31,688 nt of DNA from TMED13 sp042090305 (GCA_042090305.1 JBELJQ010000020.1:1-31688), one strand, 5' to 3'. Shown: positions 17,942 to 25,526, numbered from the stretch's first letter. A program made the numbers and translations. The notes: a model not told the origin generated them from the letters alone.

Positions 17942-18460
17942 TTATAAAGATAGACAAAATTTATCTAAAGTTTTATTAAATTGCTCGGTATTTAGCCCAC
18001 TTTTTTTTGTTTTTATTATAGATTCATTCATGACCTGAGCACCCAAATAACTTAATTGTATAGAAAACCCTTTTACAAAACTTTTTCCATTACCTCCAGA
18101 AGAGGAACAGATAAGGGTATTTTTTCCATCAAAACCCTCTTTCCAATTTTCACTTGTTCTACTTACCCAGGCAATCATATTAGTTAGAATTGGAGATACA
18201 CCTCCATTGTACTCTGGGCTACACCATATTATGGCATCAGAGAATATTAAATGTTTTTTTATTATCTCAATTTCCGCTGGGTAAGAACCCTTTTTTTTTA
18301 TCATTATTTCTAAGGATGGTGTGAATAATGGTAAGTCATAGGTTTCTAGGTTAAGTATTTCACAGTTTATATTTTTCTTTTCTAGAACATATGATTTAAT
18401 TTCTTGTGATAAATCAAGATTACTAAATGGGGTTGATGATATAATAAGTAAATTTTTCAT
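17942..18460 (-). CDS. NAD(P)H-dependent FMN reductase family protein
   Basis: A flavodoxin-like oxidoreductase of 172 residues. The N-terminal strand and loop LLIISSTPFSNLDLS form the phosphate-binding site of FMN, and WCSPEYNGGVSPILTNMIAW at about 80-99 is the second FMN-binding block characteristic of SsuE/ArsH/azoreductase-type proteins. A further loop, CSSSGGNGKSF, also fits the fold. The natural substrate is unknown for most members (quinones, free flavin, metal ions). It is the last gene before the terminator at 17846-17877 and follows the DUF2237 gene by 15 bases, so it is part of the cysS operon. Confidence 0.85.
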   Translation of the reverse strand: MKNLLIISSTPFSNLDLSQEIKSYVLEKKNINCEILNLETYDLPLFTPSLEIMIKKKGSYPAEIEIIKKHLIFSDAIIWCSPEYNGGVSPILTNMIAWVSRTSENWKEGFDGKNTLICSSSGGNGKSFVKGFSIQLSYLGAQVMNESIIKTKKSGLNTEQFNKTLDKFCLSL

Positions 18461-18475
18461 TTGATGATAATAGAT

Positions 18476-18850
18476 TCAGTTTAAATCTAATGCAAATTTT
18501 TTTAAAATATCCAGTTCTATGAATTTCTTCACTTCCTCATCGGTTGATGAAAGAATGATTTTGGGTGCACACATTTCTTTATAAGCCTCAAGCCACCTAT
18601 TAAGACATAAACACCATCTGTCACCTTCCTTTAAACCTGGGAAATTAAATTCGATGTTTGGTGTAATAAGATCATTGCCTTTACTTAAAGAAAATAATAG
18701 AAAACTTTTTGTCACCTCGGCACATATAATATGTTTGCCATTATCAGTTTTTATTAGTTCACAACACCCATTTCTTTTATAACCAGTAACTAAGGTATTT
18801 GAACATTTTTCTAATTTTTTCCCAAAAATATTTAATCTCTTATTTTTCAT
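18476..18850 (-). CDS. DUF2237 family protein
   Basis: A 124-residue protein of a widespread bacterial family without an assigned function. Family blocks seen are LNIFGKKLEKCSNTLVTGYK, HIICAEVTKSFLLFSLSKGNDL and FNFPGLKEGDRWCLCLNRWLEA. Conserved cysteines lie in EKCS, GCCEL, ICAEV and WCLCLNRW, so metal binding or redox chemistry is possible but unproven. No signal peptide. The start overlaps the end of the YidD-GNAT gene by 11 bases, which implies coupling. An oxidoreductase neighbour follows. Confidence 0.85.
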   Translation of the reverse strand: MKNKRLNIFGKKLEKCSNTLVTGYKRNGCCELIKTDNGKHIICAEVTKSFLLFSLSKGNDLITPNIEFNFPGLKEGDRWCLCLNRWLEAYKEMCAPKIILSSTDEEVKKFIELDILKKFALDLN

Positions 18851-19523
18851 TCTTCTCCATTCTTAAATGTTTTCCTACTCCTTTTATTATGAAGAAGTTA
18901 CCGTTCCTTTTAAATCCATTTTTTTTATAGAAGTCTAATGCTTTATATCGAGCATTACACCAAATAACATATTTCTTGTTACCTATTTCACTTTCTACAT
19001 TTGATAAAAGCTTAGTTCCAAATCCAAAACCTCTATATTTGGGCAATGTAAACATCCCTCTTATTTGATAACTGTTTTTTTTATGTTCTATCTTTTTTAT
19101 TAACGTTAATCCAGAAACTATATTATCATTAAAATAAAGAATGAAATGATTAGTACTATTTTCGTTATCTTCTAAATAAACTGCTAGTTTTTTCTGTTTT
19201 TTTGAATATAAATATTTTTCTCTGAACTCTTGCATTTGTTTAAGTGGTATAATCTTTAAGATAAATTTTGGATTATCTTTGATTGGGTCATAACCACTTT
19301 TACCGAATGGATGACATCTCAATAACCTAAGAATTGTCATCTTGAGTGCCGTTATTGGACCAAACTTTTTAAAGGACTCTATTGAATATTCTGAACAACT
19401 TGGAATAAACCTGCAATTACCAGAAAAAAAATTTCCTAAAAACAACTGATAAAACTTAATCAGAACTATAAAGAATATATTTATAGGATTGCTTTTAGGT
19501 GATTTCAAACCATTTAGTTCCAT
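18840..19523 (-). CDS. YidD domain fused to a GNAT acetyltransferase domain
   Basis: Two unrelated domains share one uninterrupted frame. Residues about 15-85 are YidD, a small membrane-associated factor that helps YidC insert proteins into the inner membrane: FFIVLIKFYQLFLGNFF, then CRFIPSCSEYSIESFKKFG and RLLRCHPFGKSGYDPI, with the three signature cysteines. Residues about 95-227 form a GNAT N-acetyltransferase, with the acetyl-CoA loop RGFGFGTKLL after the strand IRGMFTLPKY and the closing WCNARYKALDFYKKNGFKRNG. YidD alone is usually 70-90 residues. I use the ATG at 19523 (227 residues); a TTG at 19544 would add seven. The gene overlaps cysS by 29 bases and DUF2237 by 11. The substrate of the GNAT part is unknown. 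Confidence 0.85.
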   Translation of the reverse strand: MELNGLKSPKSNPINIFFIVLIKFYQLFLGNFFSGNCRFIPSCSEYSIESFKKFGPITALKMTILRLLRCHPFGKSGYDPIKDNPKFILKIIPLKQMQEFREKYLYSKKQKKLAVYLEDNENSTNHFILYFNDNIVSGLTLIKKIEHKKNSYQIRGMFTLPKYRGFGFGTKLLSNVESEIGNKKYVIWCNARYKALDFYKKNGFKRNGNFFIIKGVGKHLRMEKNEK

Positions 19524-20871
19524 CTTTACTATCCTCAATTTCAACCGACATTTCTTTTAGTTTTTCTCTTATTTCATCTGCCTTTTTGAAATCTTTATTC
19601 TTTCTAGCTTTATTTCTTTCATTAATAAGATTTTCAACTTCACTTTTATTAATTATAGATTTTGACTTCTCTTTATTTCTAGTTAAACCTAGTATATTAA
19701 ATGCTGTAAAAATTGCTTTTAATCTTAGTTTTTCGTTTTTTGTTTTTGTGAATTCTGATACCTGAGAATTCAGCTCTGCAAGAGCCTTTGGAGTATTTAA
19801 ATCATCAAATAAACAACTCACAAACTTTTTTAAATAATTATTGTTTTCCCATTGTTCCTCAACTAACTCTTCAATATTATATTGTTTAAAGAGATTATCT
19901 ATCTTTGATATGTATTTTTTAAACTGCACCAAGTTTTTTTCGGAAAAATCAAGAGGCTGTTTATAGTGCGCATTTAGAAGGCAAAGTCTAATCACCCTTC
20001 CATCAAATTTTTTTAGTAGTTCTCTAACTAACTTAATATTACCAAGAGACTTTGACATTTTTTCTCCCTTATAAGTTACAAATCCGTTGTGAAACCAGTA
20101 ATTACAAAATTCCGTTGGCTTTGAATCTTTATTTATAAATGAACAGCTTTGAGCAATTTCATTTTCATGGTGAGGAAAGATAAGATCAATTCCTCCACAA
20201 TGTATATCAAAAGGAATGTCTAAGCACTTTTTAGACATTGCGCTACACTCAATATGCCAACCGGGCCTTCCAGTACCCCATGGCGAGTTCCAGCCTGGCT
20301 CGTCTGATTTACTTGGTTTCCATAATACAAAATCATTACCATTTTTTTTATATTTTTCCACTTTAACTCTGCTACCTTGAATAAGTTCTTCATCGATTCT
20401 GCCAGATAATTCACCATAATATTTATAATTTTTTACATTAAATAATACGTTACCGCCTGAAACATATGCACAATCATTTTTGATTAAAAGACTAATCATT
20501 TTTATCATCTCTTCTATATATTCTGTTGCCTTTGGCTGAATATCTGGAGTATTTACACCTAAATTTGCCATATCCTCATTGTATATTTTATGAAACTTTT
20601 TGGTTAATTCACTGATGCTTATTCTTTCTTTTTTTGCTGATTCAATTATCTTATCATCAACGTCAGTGATATTTGAAACAAATGTAACCCGTTTATATCG
20701 TAACTTAAGCACCCTTATTAATAAGTCAGTAACAACAGCCATTCTGGCATTACCTAGGTGAGCATAGTTATAGACGGTAGGACCACAGGCATAAACCTTT
20801 ATATGTTTTTTATTTATTGGCCTAAATTCTCGTTTACTTTTTGTAAGAGTATCTGATAATAGAATTTTCAC
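19495..20871 (-). CDS. cysS: Cysteinyl-tRNA synthetase
   Basis: Class I synthetase that charges tRNA-Cys. The 458-residue product has the zinc ligands Cys of YACGPTVYNYAHLGNAR, Cys of WHIECSAMS and His/Glu of FPHHENE, the HLGN form of the HIGH motif and KMSKS in GEKMSKSLGN. FVSNITDVDDKI is also conserved. The N-terminus MKILLSDTLTKSKREF matches the usual start, but the codon is GTG (20869-20871), part of a GTGA overlap with the stop of the 58-residue gene upstream. The 3' end overlaps the YidD-GNAT gene. Confidence 0.96.
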   Translation of the reverse strand: MKILLSDTLTKSKREFRPINKKHIKVYACGPTVYNYAHLGNARMAVVTDLLIRVLKLRYKRVTFVSNITDVDDKIIESAKKERISISELTKKFHKIYNEDMANLGVNTPDIQPKATEYIEEMIKMISLLIKNDCAYVSGGNVLFNVKNYKYYGELSGRIDEELIQGSRVKVEKYKKNGNDFVLWKPSKSDEPGWNSPWGTGRPGWHIECSAMSKKCLDIPFDIHCGGIDLIFPHHENEIAQSCSFINKDSKPTEFCNYWFHNGFVTYKGEKMSKSLGNIKLVRELLKKFDGRVIRLCLLNAHYKQPLDFSEKNLVQFKKYISKIDNLFKQYNIEELVEEQWENNNYLKKFVSCLFDDLNTPKALAELNSQVSEFTKTKNEKLRLKAIFTAFNILGLTRNKEKSKSIINKSEVENLINERNKARKNKDFKKADEIREKLKEMSVEIEDSKDGTKWFEIT

Positions 20872-21044
20872 TTTTCATTCTCAATAATTTTTAATTTTTG
20901 GCGCAATTCTTCATTTATAAGAAAATAATACCCATTTTCTTCATGTATTGACTCTCCTGAACCATGGTATTTAGATATATGTTTAATAAAATCTTTTATA
21001 TTTTTTACTATATATTTTCTTTTATTAATATCTTCAATTTCCAT
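20868..21044 (-). CDS. Uncharacterised 58-residue protein upstream of cysS
   Basis: A short clean frame (MEIEDINKRKYIVKNIKDF at the start, central HGSGESIHEENGYYFLI, charged end) with a good ribosome site, AAAAGG, eight bases before the ATG. It ends in a GTGA overlap with the cysS start and begins inside the end of the DUF4177-like frame, so it is placed exactly as a real operon member would be. The composition is soluble, with no signal peptide or membrane segment. I do not recognise the family. Its position suggests co-transcription with cysS. Confidence 0.65.
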   Translation of the reverse strand: MEIEDINKRKYIVKNIKDFIKHISKYHGSGESIHEENGYYFLINEELRQKLKIIENEK

Positions 21045-21240
21045 TTTTTTTCCTTTTGAAGATATATCTAAATCTAGAACTTTTACCTTCCTTATTTGTA
21101 TTATTCTCTCCCATATCTATAACAGCTAATAATTCAAAACCCTTTTCTCCTAACATTTATAAATACTCTTGTACATCACCATTACTGTGATGATTTATAT
21201 TTTTGTAATCAATTACCTTATATTCAAAAGTTTCTATCAT
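21034..21240 (-). pseudogene. DUF4177-like small protein interrupted by an in-frame stop
   Basis: Reading from the ATG at 21240 gives MIETFEYKVIDYKNINHHS and so on up to QEYL, then a TAA at 21157-21159, then in the same frame ATG-LGEKGFELLAVIDMG and, near the end, RFRYIFKRKKNGN, stop TGA at 21034. Joined across the stop this is about 68 residues with the layout of DUF4177 proteins: an opening YKV strand, a helix ending near LGEKGFELL, then a final strand YIFKR. The stop replaces a residue in the helix, just where the family normally has an Asn, Lys or similar. It is either a nonsense-mutated pseudogene, a gene with internal restart at the ATG directly after the stop (40 residues), or a read-through case. 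No strong ribosome site precedes either ATG. Confidence 0.6.
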
Positions 21241-21282
21241 TATTAATATTTATTGAATAAAAAACATAAATAAATAGATAAA

Positions 21283-21786
21283 TTATTTTAAATTTTCAGA
21301 TTTTTTACATTTACCCATTAAAGAATGATAAACCTCAGTATTTTCACGACCCTTAATTTTTAAGAATTTAGAAGAATAAACAAAATTTAAATTATAGTCT
21401 AAAGTAAATATTGCCTTTTTATTAGATTTTTCTATACAATTAAAAACTCCATCTTTGATTGAACTCTCATTTATTTTGAATAGCCAAGAACAATTCATTG
21501 CATAAAAGTTTCCATCAGATTTTAAAATTAGAAGCTCAATAAAATGAGAAGTTTTTGCAATATAAGGTCTATTAGTTTGTAGCATATTCATCTCATTTTC
21601 ATAAATTTTCATCCTATCTCTTGAAATACTAATCTTGAATTTTTTTAAACCTAGATATTCAAGAATCTCTTCATACTCTCCTCCCAAATAGCTAAGTCCA
21701 TTATGTTTTTGGGTTTTACAAAAAAAAAGGTCATTGGTAAAAGCTATTTTATTCAAAAGTAAAAGTATAATGAAAAAAAGACGCAT
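21283..21786 (-). CDS. Secreted protein of unknown function, 167 residues
   Basis: The product begins MRLFFIILLLLNKIAFTND, a signal peptide with probable cleavage after about residue 17. I chose the ATG at 21786; a GTG one codon earlier is possible. The mature part carries four cysteines (FFCKT, MNCSW, FNCIE, GKCKK), which could form two disulfides in the periplasm. Alternating strands and turns suggest a beta-rich fold. No known motif is seen. It starts ten bases after the stop of the next exported protein gene upstream, so the two probably share a transcript. Confidence 0.75.
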   Translation of the reverse strand: MRLFFIILLLLNKIAFTNDLFFCKTQKHNGLSYLGGEYEEILEYLGLKKFKISISRDRMKIYENEMNMLQTNRPYIAKTSHFIELLILKSDGNFYAMNCSWLFKINESSIKDGVFNCIEKSNKKAIFTLDYNLNFVYSSKFLKIKGRENTEVYHSLMGKCKKSENLK

Positions 21787-21796
21787 CACTAACTTA

Positions 21797-22195
21797 TTAT
21801 ATTAGGTTCTCCTTAGTTTTTATAGCTTTAATCTCTTCTATTCTTCTTTGAAGCAAAATTCTAGGTTCTATTGTAGTCAAGGAACATTTTTTATTCCTAA
21901 ATTTTAAAGAGCTTCTATTAATTACAAATTCAATATCTTTATTATTAAAAATTTTGATATTTCTTAAATCTGTTCGATAAGTTCTATTATATTTATATAT
22001 TTCGTAAAGTAATTTATTCATTGAATATAATGTAACTTTATTATCTTCTAAAAATTTTATCCCCCAATCTTCAATGCTCTCTGATTTTACAAAACAAATT
22101 AATTTCTTTCCCTTTAAATCATTATCATATGGGTCGTTAGAAAATATGTTGGTTGAAAAAGTTAGGAGTAATATGAATAAAAAAAGGAATTTCAT
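21797..22195 (-). CDS. Small exported protein, 'GKKL-C' family
   Basis: The 132-residue product starts MKFLFLFILLLTFSTNIFSN, a signal peptide; I use the ATG at 22195 because the preceding TTG adds nothing useful. The mature part begins with GKKLICFVKS, followed by WGIKFLEDNKVTLYS, YKYNRTYRTDLRNIKI and INRSSLKFRNKKCSL: alternating strands with two cysteines that could close a small barrel by a disulfide. The same pattern (GKKLxC, GFxF, an IxNLKY-like strand, RxxL, then C) occurs in the gene at 28139-28552, so they are distant paralogues. Function unknown. A lipocalin-like barrel is a guess from the strand pattern. Confidence 0.78.
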   Translation of the reverse strand: MKFLFLFILLLTFSTNIFSNDPYDNDLKGKKLICFVKSESIEDWGIKFLEDNKVTLYSMNKLLYEIYKYNRTYRTDLRNIKIFNNKDIEFVINRSSLKFRNKKCSLTTIEPRILLQRRIEEIKAIKTKENLI

Positions 22196-22257
22196 ACCCA
22201 ATAGTAATTTAAAAATCCATAAAAAGAAATTTTATTTTTAAAATATTTCAAATAAAA

Positions 22258-22362
22258 TTAATTAAAAATATTAGGAAACTGTTCTAATTTTTTTTTATAA
22301 TTTGAGACAATTCCGTATATCAATAGACAGATTAGAATTATTAACGGGGTGAATTTTTTCAA
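22258..22362 (-). CDS. Possible 34-residue single-pass membrane peptide
   Basis: From a TTG at 22362 the frame reads as two lysines, then a hydrophobic helix FTPLIILICLLIYGIVS, then the basic tail NYKKKLEQFPNIFN and a TAA. This is the layout of a tiny inner-membrane protein. It begins nine bases after the stop of the exported protein gene at 22372-22788. The TTG start and weak ribosome site keep confidence low; no ATG is available in the frame. Confidence 0.4.
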   Translation of the reverse strand: MKKFTPLIILICLLIYGIVSNYKKKLEQFPNIFN

Positions 22363-22371
22363 CTGATGATC

Positions 22372-22788
22372 TTATAGTTTACAAATATAAATGTTATATT
22401 TATTAGAGACATTTTCTGGATATTTAAAAAAATATTCAAGCAATTCACCACTCTCTCTATCTAATCTTAGTTTTGACTCTTTTAAAACCTCGCCACCAAA
22501 TTTACTTTGAAAAGTTATATTTATAAAATTATCATCAATATTTAATGAGGAAAATTTCATTGCTTGAGACCACCCAATACCAGATATTTTGGCATCTGAT
22601 TCTGAAACTTTTATCCAACCGATTACTTTACTATACTCATCAAGAAAGTGTGATTCATTTCCATATTCAATATGATCGCTGTACTCTGTACTTTTATATT
22701 TACATGTGTACATAAATGATTCTTTAGCGCTCAACTCATAAGTCAAAAAAACAAATAAAATCAAAATTTTATAATTAAAATTTAACAT
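22372..22788 (-). CDS. Secreted protein of unknown function, 138 residues
   Basis: I start at the ATG at 22788 (MLNFNYKILILFVFLTYELS), which gives a normal signal peptide; the longer open frame to 22845 would place 19 soluble residues before it. The mature protein has FMYTCKYKSTEYSDH early and IYICKL at the very end, so one disulfide could tie the termini together. Other blocks are SKVIGWIKVSESDAKI and SKLRLDRESGELLEYF, again a beta-rich pattern ending in an LDRxSG strand seen in many small exported proteins of such genomes. The start lies inside the end of the preceding gene, a 14-base overlap. Function unknown. Confidence 0.75.
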   Translation of the reverse strand: MLNFNYKILILFVFLTYELSAKESFMYTCKYKSTEYSDHIEYGNESHFLDEYSKVIGWIKVSESDAKISGIGWSQAMKFSSLNIDDNFINITFQSKFGGEVLKESKLRLDRESGELLEYFFKYPENVSNKYNIYICKL

Positions 22789-23212
22789 TTTTTTTACATA
22801 TTCCTGAAACTTCAGATGAAAAAAAGACTTTTTGGTTAATATCATAATAAAATTTGATAAATGTCATCTTTCCATTTATTTTGTTTAGTCTTATACTATC
22901 TTTTGATTCTAGCTCTTTTTTCTCTGTTGTATAATAATTTTTTTTTAAAGAAGTAAAATTTACTTCAGTTTCTTGTAATGAATAAATTATATTTTTTTGA
23001 ATTAATTTTTTATTAAAAGGCATATCATTCAACCAATTATTATTTATATCAAGATATAACTTTAAGCTTCTATTTTTATATATTTTTTTTTGAGGTAGTG
23101 CTCCATCCTCTAGTTCATTGTAGATCACACATTGGAAATTCAACTGATTAGATGATGATGAGGCAATTGACGGTAAGGTAAGGAGGAATATTACAGCGTA
23201 TAAATAGTTCAT
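22775..23212 (-). CDS. Secreted protein of unknown function, 145 residues
   Basis: MNYLYAVIFLLTLPSIASSS is a signal peptide with a likely cleavage site near residue 18-20. The mature part has two cysteines, one near its N-terminus (FQCVIYNE) and one near its C-terminus (GICKKNVKF), and alternating hydrophobic strands (SLKLYLDIN, KMTFIKFYYDIN). The layout parallels the gene at 22372-22788, which overlaps its end, so the pair may be diverged duplicates or partners. It is first in a leftward cluster (23212 to 21283) of exported proteins and faces a divergent exported-protein gene across 83 bases that must hold both promoters. Confidence 0.72.
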   Translation of the reverse strand: MNYLYAVIFLLTLPSIASSSSNQLNFQCVIYNELEDGALPQKKIYKNRSLKLYLDINNNWLNDMPFNKKLIQKNIIYSLQETEVNFTSLKKNYYTTEKKELESKDSIRLNKINGKMTFIKFYYDINQKVFFSSEVSGICKKNVKF

Positions 23213-23295
23213 AATATATAAAAACTAAAGTTTTTTTAAAATAATTAATATAGTTTTCTGTTGCATTATCTACATTAGTTTGTCTAAATTTTGTA

Positions 23296-23682
23296 ATGAA
23301 AAAAAAAATTTTCCTTTTAATGCTTTTATTTCCAGGATTACTTCTACCTTTTGGTAACTGGATTGAGTATCACAAGGAATCTCAGGGAGTTATTTATTAT
23401 TTTAAAGACGTAAAAAGGAATAAAGAAAAAATTACATTCTATAATATGATTGATAATGAAAGACCTAATGACAAAGGTGTATATTGTACAATTGATAAGA
23501 GAGAAGCAAATTGTAATAATTTTTCGTTAAGATACTTAGAGTTCAATTTTTTTTATGGCCCATTATGTATAGGAACTCCAGACTCAGTTCCAACAGATAT
23601 GATCAAAAAATTTAGTTGGAAAAATAACACACCGGAATCAATAGATTTTAAAATTATACAAAGATTATGCAATAAATTTTAA
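23296..23682 (+). CDS. Exported adhesin-E-like protein (first copy)
   Basis: A signal peptide (MKKKIFLLMLLFPGLLLPF) precedes about 108 mature residues. The mature part begins NWIEYHKESQGVIYYFKDVK and continues with YNMIDNERP, TIDKREANCNNFSLRYLEF and a closing Cys (RLCNKF). This is the pattern of the surface-adhesin protein E family: a W-[VI] opening, a YY[FV]D strand, a Cys-containing R-L helix and a C-terminal cysteine. It is a diverged paralogue of the gene 56 bases downstream. In Haemophilus, protein E binds host molecules, but in a free-living marine cell the role is more likely envelope-related and unknown. Confidence 0.65.
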   Translation: MKKKIFLLMLLFPGLLLPFGNWIEYHKESQGVIYYFKDVKRNKEKITFYNMIDNERPNDKGVYCTIDKREANCNNFSLRYLEFNFFYGPLCIGTPDSVPTDMIKKFSWKNNTPESIDFKIIQRLCNKF

Positions 23683-23738
23683 TTATTAAAAAATGAATCA
23701 AAACTTTAAATTTTAATTAGTTTGATTAAAATTAAAAT

Positions 23739-24125
23739 ATGAAACTCATAGTTTTAGTGTTAAATTTTTTTTTCTTTTTTCCAACAAATGCAACTGACGA
23801 TTGGGTAAAGGTTTTTAAAGGTAAACAAGGAATTGAATTTTATATAAATCTTGAATCACTTAAAGTTCAGGAAAATATACGGATTATTAAAATATTAATT
23901 AATCGTTCCACACCAAGCAAATACGGAGATCTATCGTCTATTATCAAACGAAATGTAAATTGTAATGAATTAATGTACAGAGACCTTGAAAAAAACTTTT
24001 TTAAAGGAAGTATGGGTAATGGTTCACTTAGCAGAGGATCTGGCGTGATTTTGAACCCTAAATGGGAGTATGTACATCCTGGAAGTTCGGGTGGTGAATT
24101 AATTCGTTTGATATGTAATATTTAA
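23739..24125 (+). CDS. Exported adhesin-E-like protein (second copy)
   Basis: The signal peptide is MKLIVLVLNFFFFFPTNAT, followed by DDWVKVFKGKQGIEFYINLES, then IIKILINRSTPSKYGDLSS, RNVNCNELMYRDLEKNFF and WEYVHPGSSGGELIRLIC. The YRDLEKNFFKGSMGNG segment and the PGSSGGELIRLIC ending fit the surface-adhesin protein E family better than the first copy does. Both Cys that form the family's disulfide are present. The two copies lie in tandem, 128 residues each, and most likely arose by duplication followed by strong divergence. The gene ends 14 bases before the convergent ytoQ stop. Confidence 0.7.
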   Translation: MKLIVLVLNFFFFFPTNATDDWVKVFKGKQGIEFYINLESLKVQENIRIIKILINRSTPSKYGDLSSIIKRNVNCNELMYRDLEKNFFKGSMGNGSLSRGSGVILNPKWEYVHPGSSGGELIRLICNI

Positions 24126-24139
24126 GGTAATTTACTAGC

Positions 24140-24589
24140 CTATTTTAAAGAACCACTAAGGATATACTTTAAAATTCTTACAACTTGAGTTTGATTGTTA
24201 GCTACAGCGGATGCTGATGCGTCAACCTCTTTTAAAGCATGCTGATCTTCATTATTATGAATAACAATGATTGATTTATTATGTGCAGATGCAAATCCAG
24301 CATCAAAAGCGGCATTCCACTGTTTATATTTATCTCCAAACTTGACTATTACGATATCACATTCTTTTATGAATTTTTGAGTTTTAATTGAGTTTATTTT
24401 TGCACCTTTACTATCTTTCCAAAAATTTTTATCTTCTGGACCCAATATTTCGACACCACAATTATCTGAATCACTATGGTTAGTTGTAGGTGATTTAAAA
24501 TCTATATCTAAACTTTCCTTTTTGCATAGTTCAATTATTTCATCTCTCCAATTACTGTGTATCTCACCAGATAAATATACTTTTAACAT
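24140..24589 (-). CDS. ytoQ: YtoQ family protein
   Basis: YtoQ is a small conserved protein family of unknown biochemical role with a Rossmann-like, nucleoside 2-deoxyribosyltransferase-like look. The start is the ATG at 24589, which has a strong ribosome site (GGAAGG) and gives 149 residues beginning MLKVYLSGEIHSNWRDEI; an upstream ATG at 24622 is open but lacks such support. Family blocks include SPTTNHSDSDNCGVEILGPE, FWKDSKGAKINSIKTQKFI, IVKFGDKYKQWNAAFDAGFA and HALKEVDASASAVANNQTQV. All are well conserved, so it is functional, unlike some of its neighbours. It stands alone between exported-protein genes. Confidence 0.9.
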   Translation of the reverse strand: MLKVYLSGEIHSNWRDEIIELCKKESLDIDFKSPTTNHSDSDNCGVEILGPEDKNFWKDSKGAKINSIKTQKFIKECDIVIVKFGDKYKQWNAAFDAGFASAHNKSIIVIHNNEDQHALKEVDASASAVANNQTQVVRILKYILSGSLK

Positions 24590-24659
24590 TTTACCTTCCA
24601 AATTATGAATTCTTATTACCATTAAAATTTAATTCAAAATATCTTAAAATACGTTCTTT

Positions 24660-24685
24660 GAAAATAATATTAATAAATTATTTTC
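24660..24685. repeat. 9-bp inverted repeat upstream of the M23 peptidase gene
   Basis: GAAAATAAT at 24660-24668 is mirrored by ATTATTTTC at 24677-24685, with an eight-base centre, and a third GAAAATAA copy follows at about 24698. It lies in the divergent ytoQ / peptidase promoter region. In DNA this AT-rich, chance is not excluded. Confidence 0.3.
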
Positions 24686-24728
24686 ATCTAATAATTGAAA
24701 ATAAATTTTATCTTTATACATATTTATA

Positions 24729-25526
24729 ATGAATATATTAAATCAAATATTATCCAAATTAAAAAAGTATCATTTTTTTGCTATATCCGTCCTTATTTCA
24801 AATGCTTCAGTTGCGACTGAAAATATTCATTCTGAAGGGAAAATTAAAAGTATCACAGATTATTGTGAAAAGTCTTTAGTTTACTACCAGGACCACCCAC
24901 AACTTTATTCAGAATATAATGATCTTCTTGATTTTTGTAATTCTTCCTCTAAGGATCTTAGCCCAGATGGTTACACTGTTAATCCTATTATCTCGGATTT
25001 TGGTAGTATGTTTGGCGTAAATAGTCGCCCTAGAGATTACACACATCAGGGTATTGATATAATAGGTAAAGAAGACCAACCAGTGATTGCAATAGCTGAC
25101 GGTACAGTTTTAGAAACAACAATAGAACAATGTTGGGGGCCAACACTTGTTGTTGATCATGGAAAATCGAGTGATGGTAAGAATCTAATTGTTATTTATG
25201 GTCATGTTGGAGAACTACTTGTAGAAGAAAATCAAATGGTTAAAAGAGGTGATGTTATTGCAAGGCTCCCAAAAAAGATAAATTTCAGATGTATGGCGAG
25301 GGTAAGGCACTTACATCTTCAAATTGGCCAAAGATATTGTAAAAAGTCTGAAAAGGATAATTGGGGTTGTAGATATTTCATTAAAGACTTTTACAGATCT
25401 CTCGATCCTAATAAATTTTGGTACAATGAAAAAAAAAGGATTACTTGTTTTAAGAAAGATAAAGATTACCCAAAAGGTCAATTAACATTCCCATTTAAAT
25501 GTGTCAAAGAATCTAGAGCTCGCTGA
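24729..25526 (+). CDS. Exported M23 family (LytM-type) metallopeptidase
   Basis: M23 peptidases cut peptide cross-links of peptidoglycan. The 265-residue product has an N-terminal hydrophobic segment (about 14-29, ending SNASVAT), so it is exported. The LytM domain covers about 85-205: the zinc ligands His106 and Asp110 (HQGID), His159 (YGHVG) and the His194-Leu-His196 pair (RHLHLQIG) are all present, so it should be active, unlike the degenerate EnvC/NlpD activators. Seven or more cysteines (DYCEK, DFCNS, EQCWG, RCMA, YCKK, GCRY, TCFK, KCVK) are unusual and suggest several disulfides in the periplasm. The C-terminal 60 residues are basic and unlike any domain I know. Confidence 0.85.
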   Translation: MNILNQILSKLKKYHFFAISVLISNASVATENIHSEGKIKSITDYCEKSLVYYQDHPQLYSEYNDLLDFCNSSSKDLSPDGYTVNPIISDFGSMFGVNSRPRDYTHQGIDIIGKEDQPVIAIADGTVLETTIEQCWGPTLVVDHGKSSDGKNLIVIYGHVGELLVEENQMVKRGDVIARLPKKINFRCMARVRHLHLQIGQRYCKKSEKDNWGCRYFIKDFYRSLDPNKFWYNEKKRITCFKKDKDYPKGQLTFPFKCVKESRAR

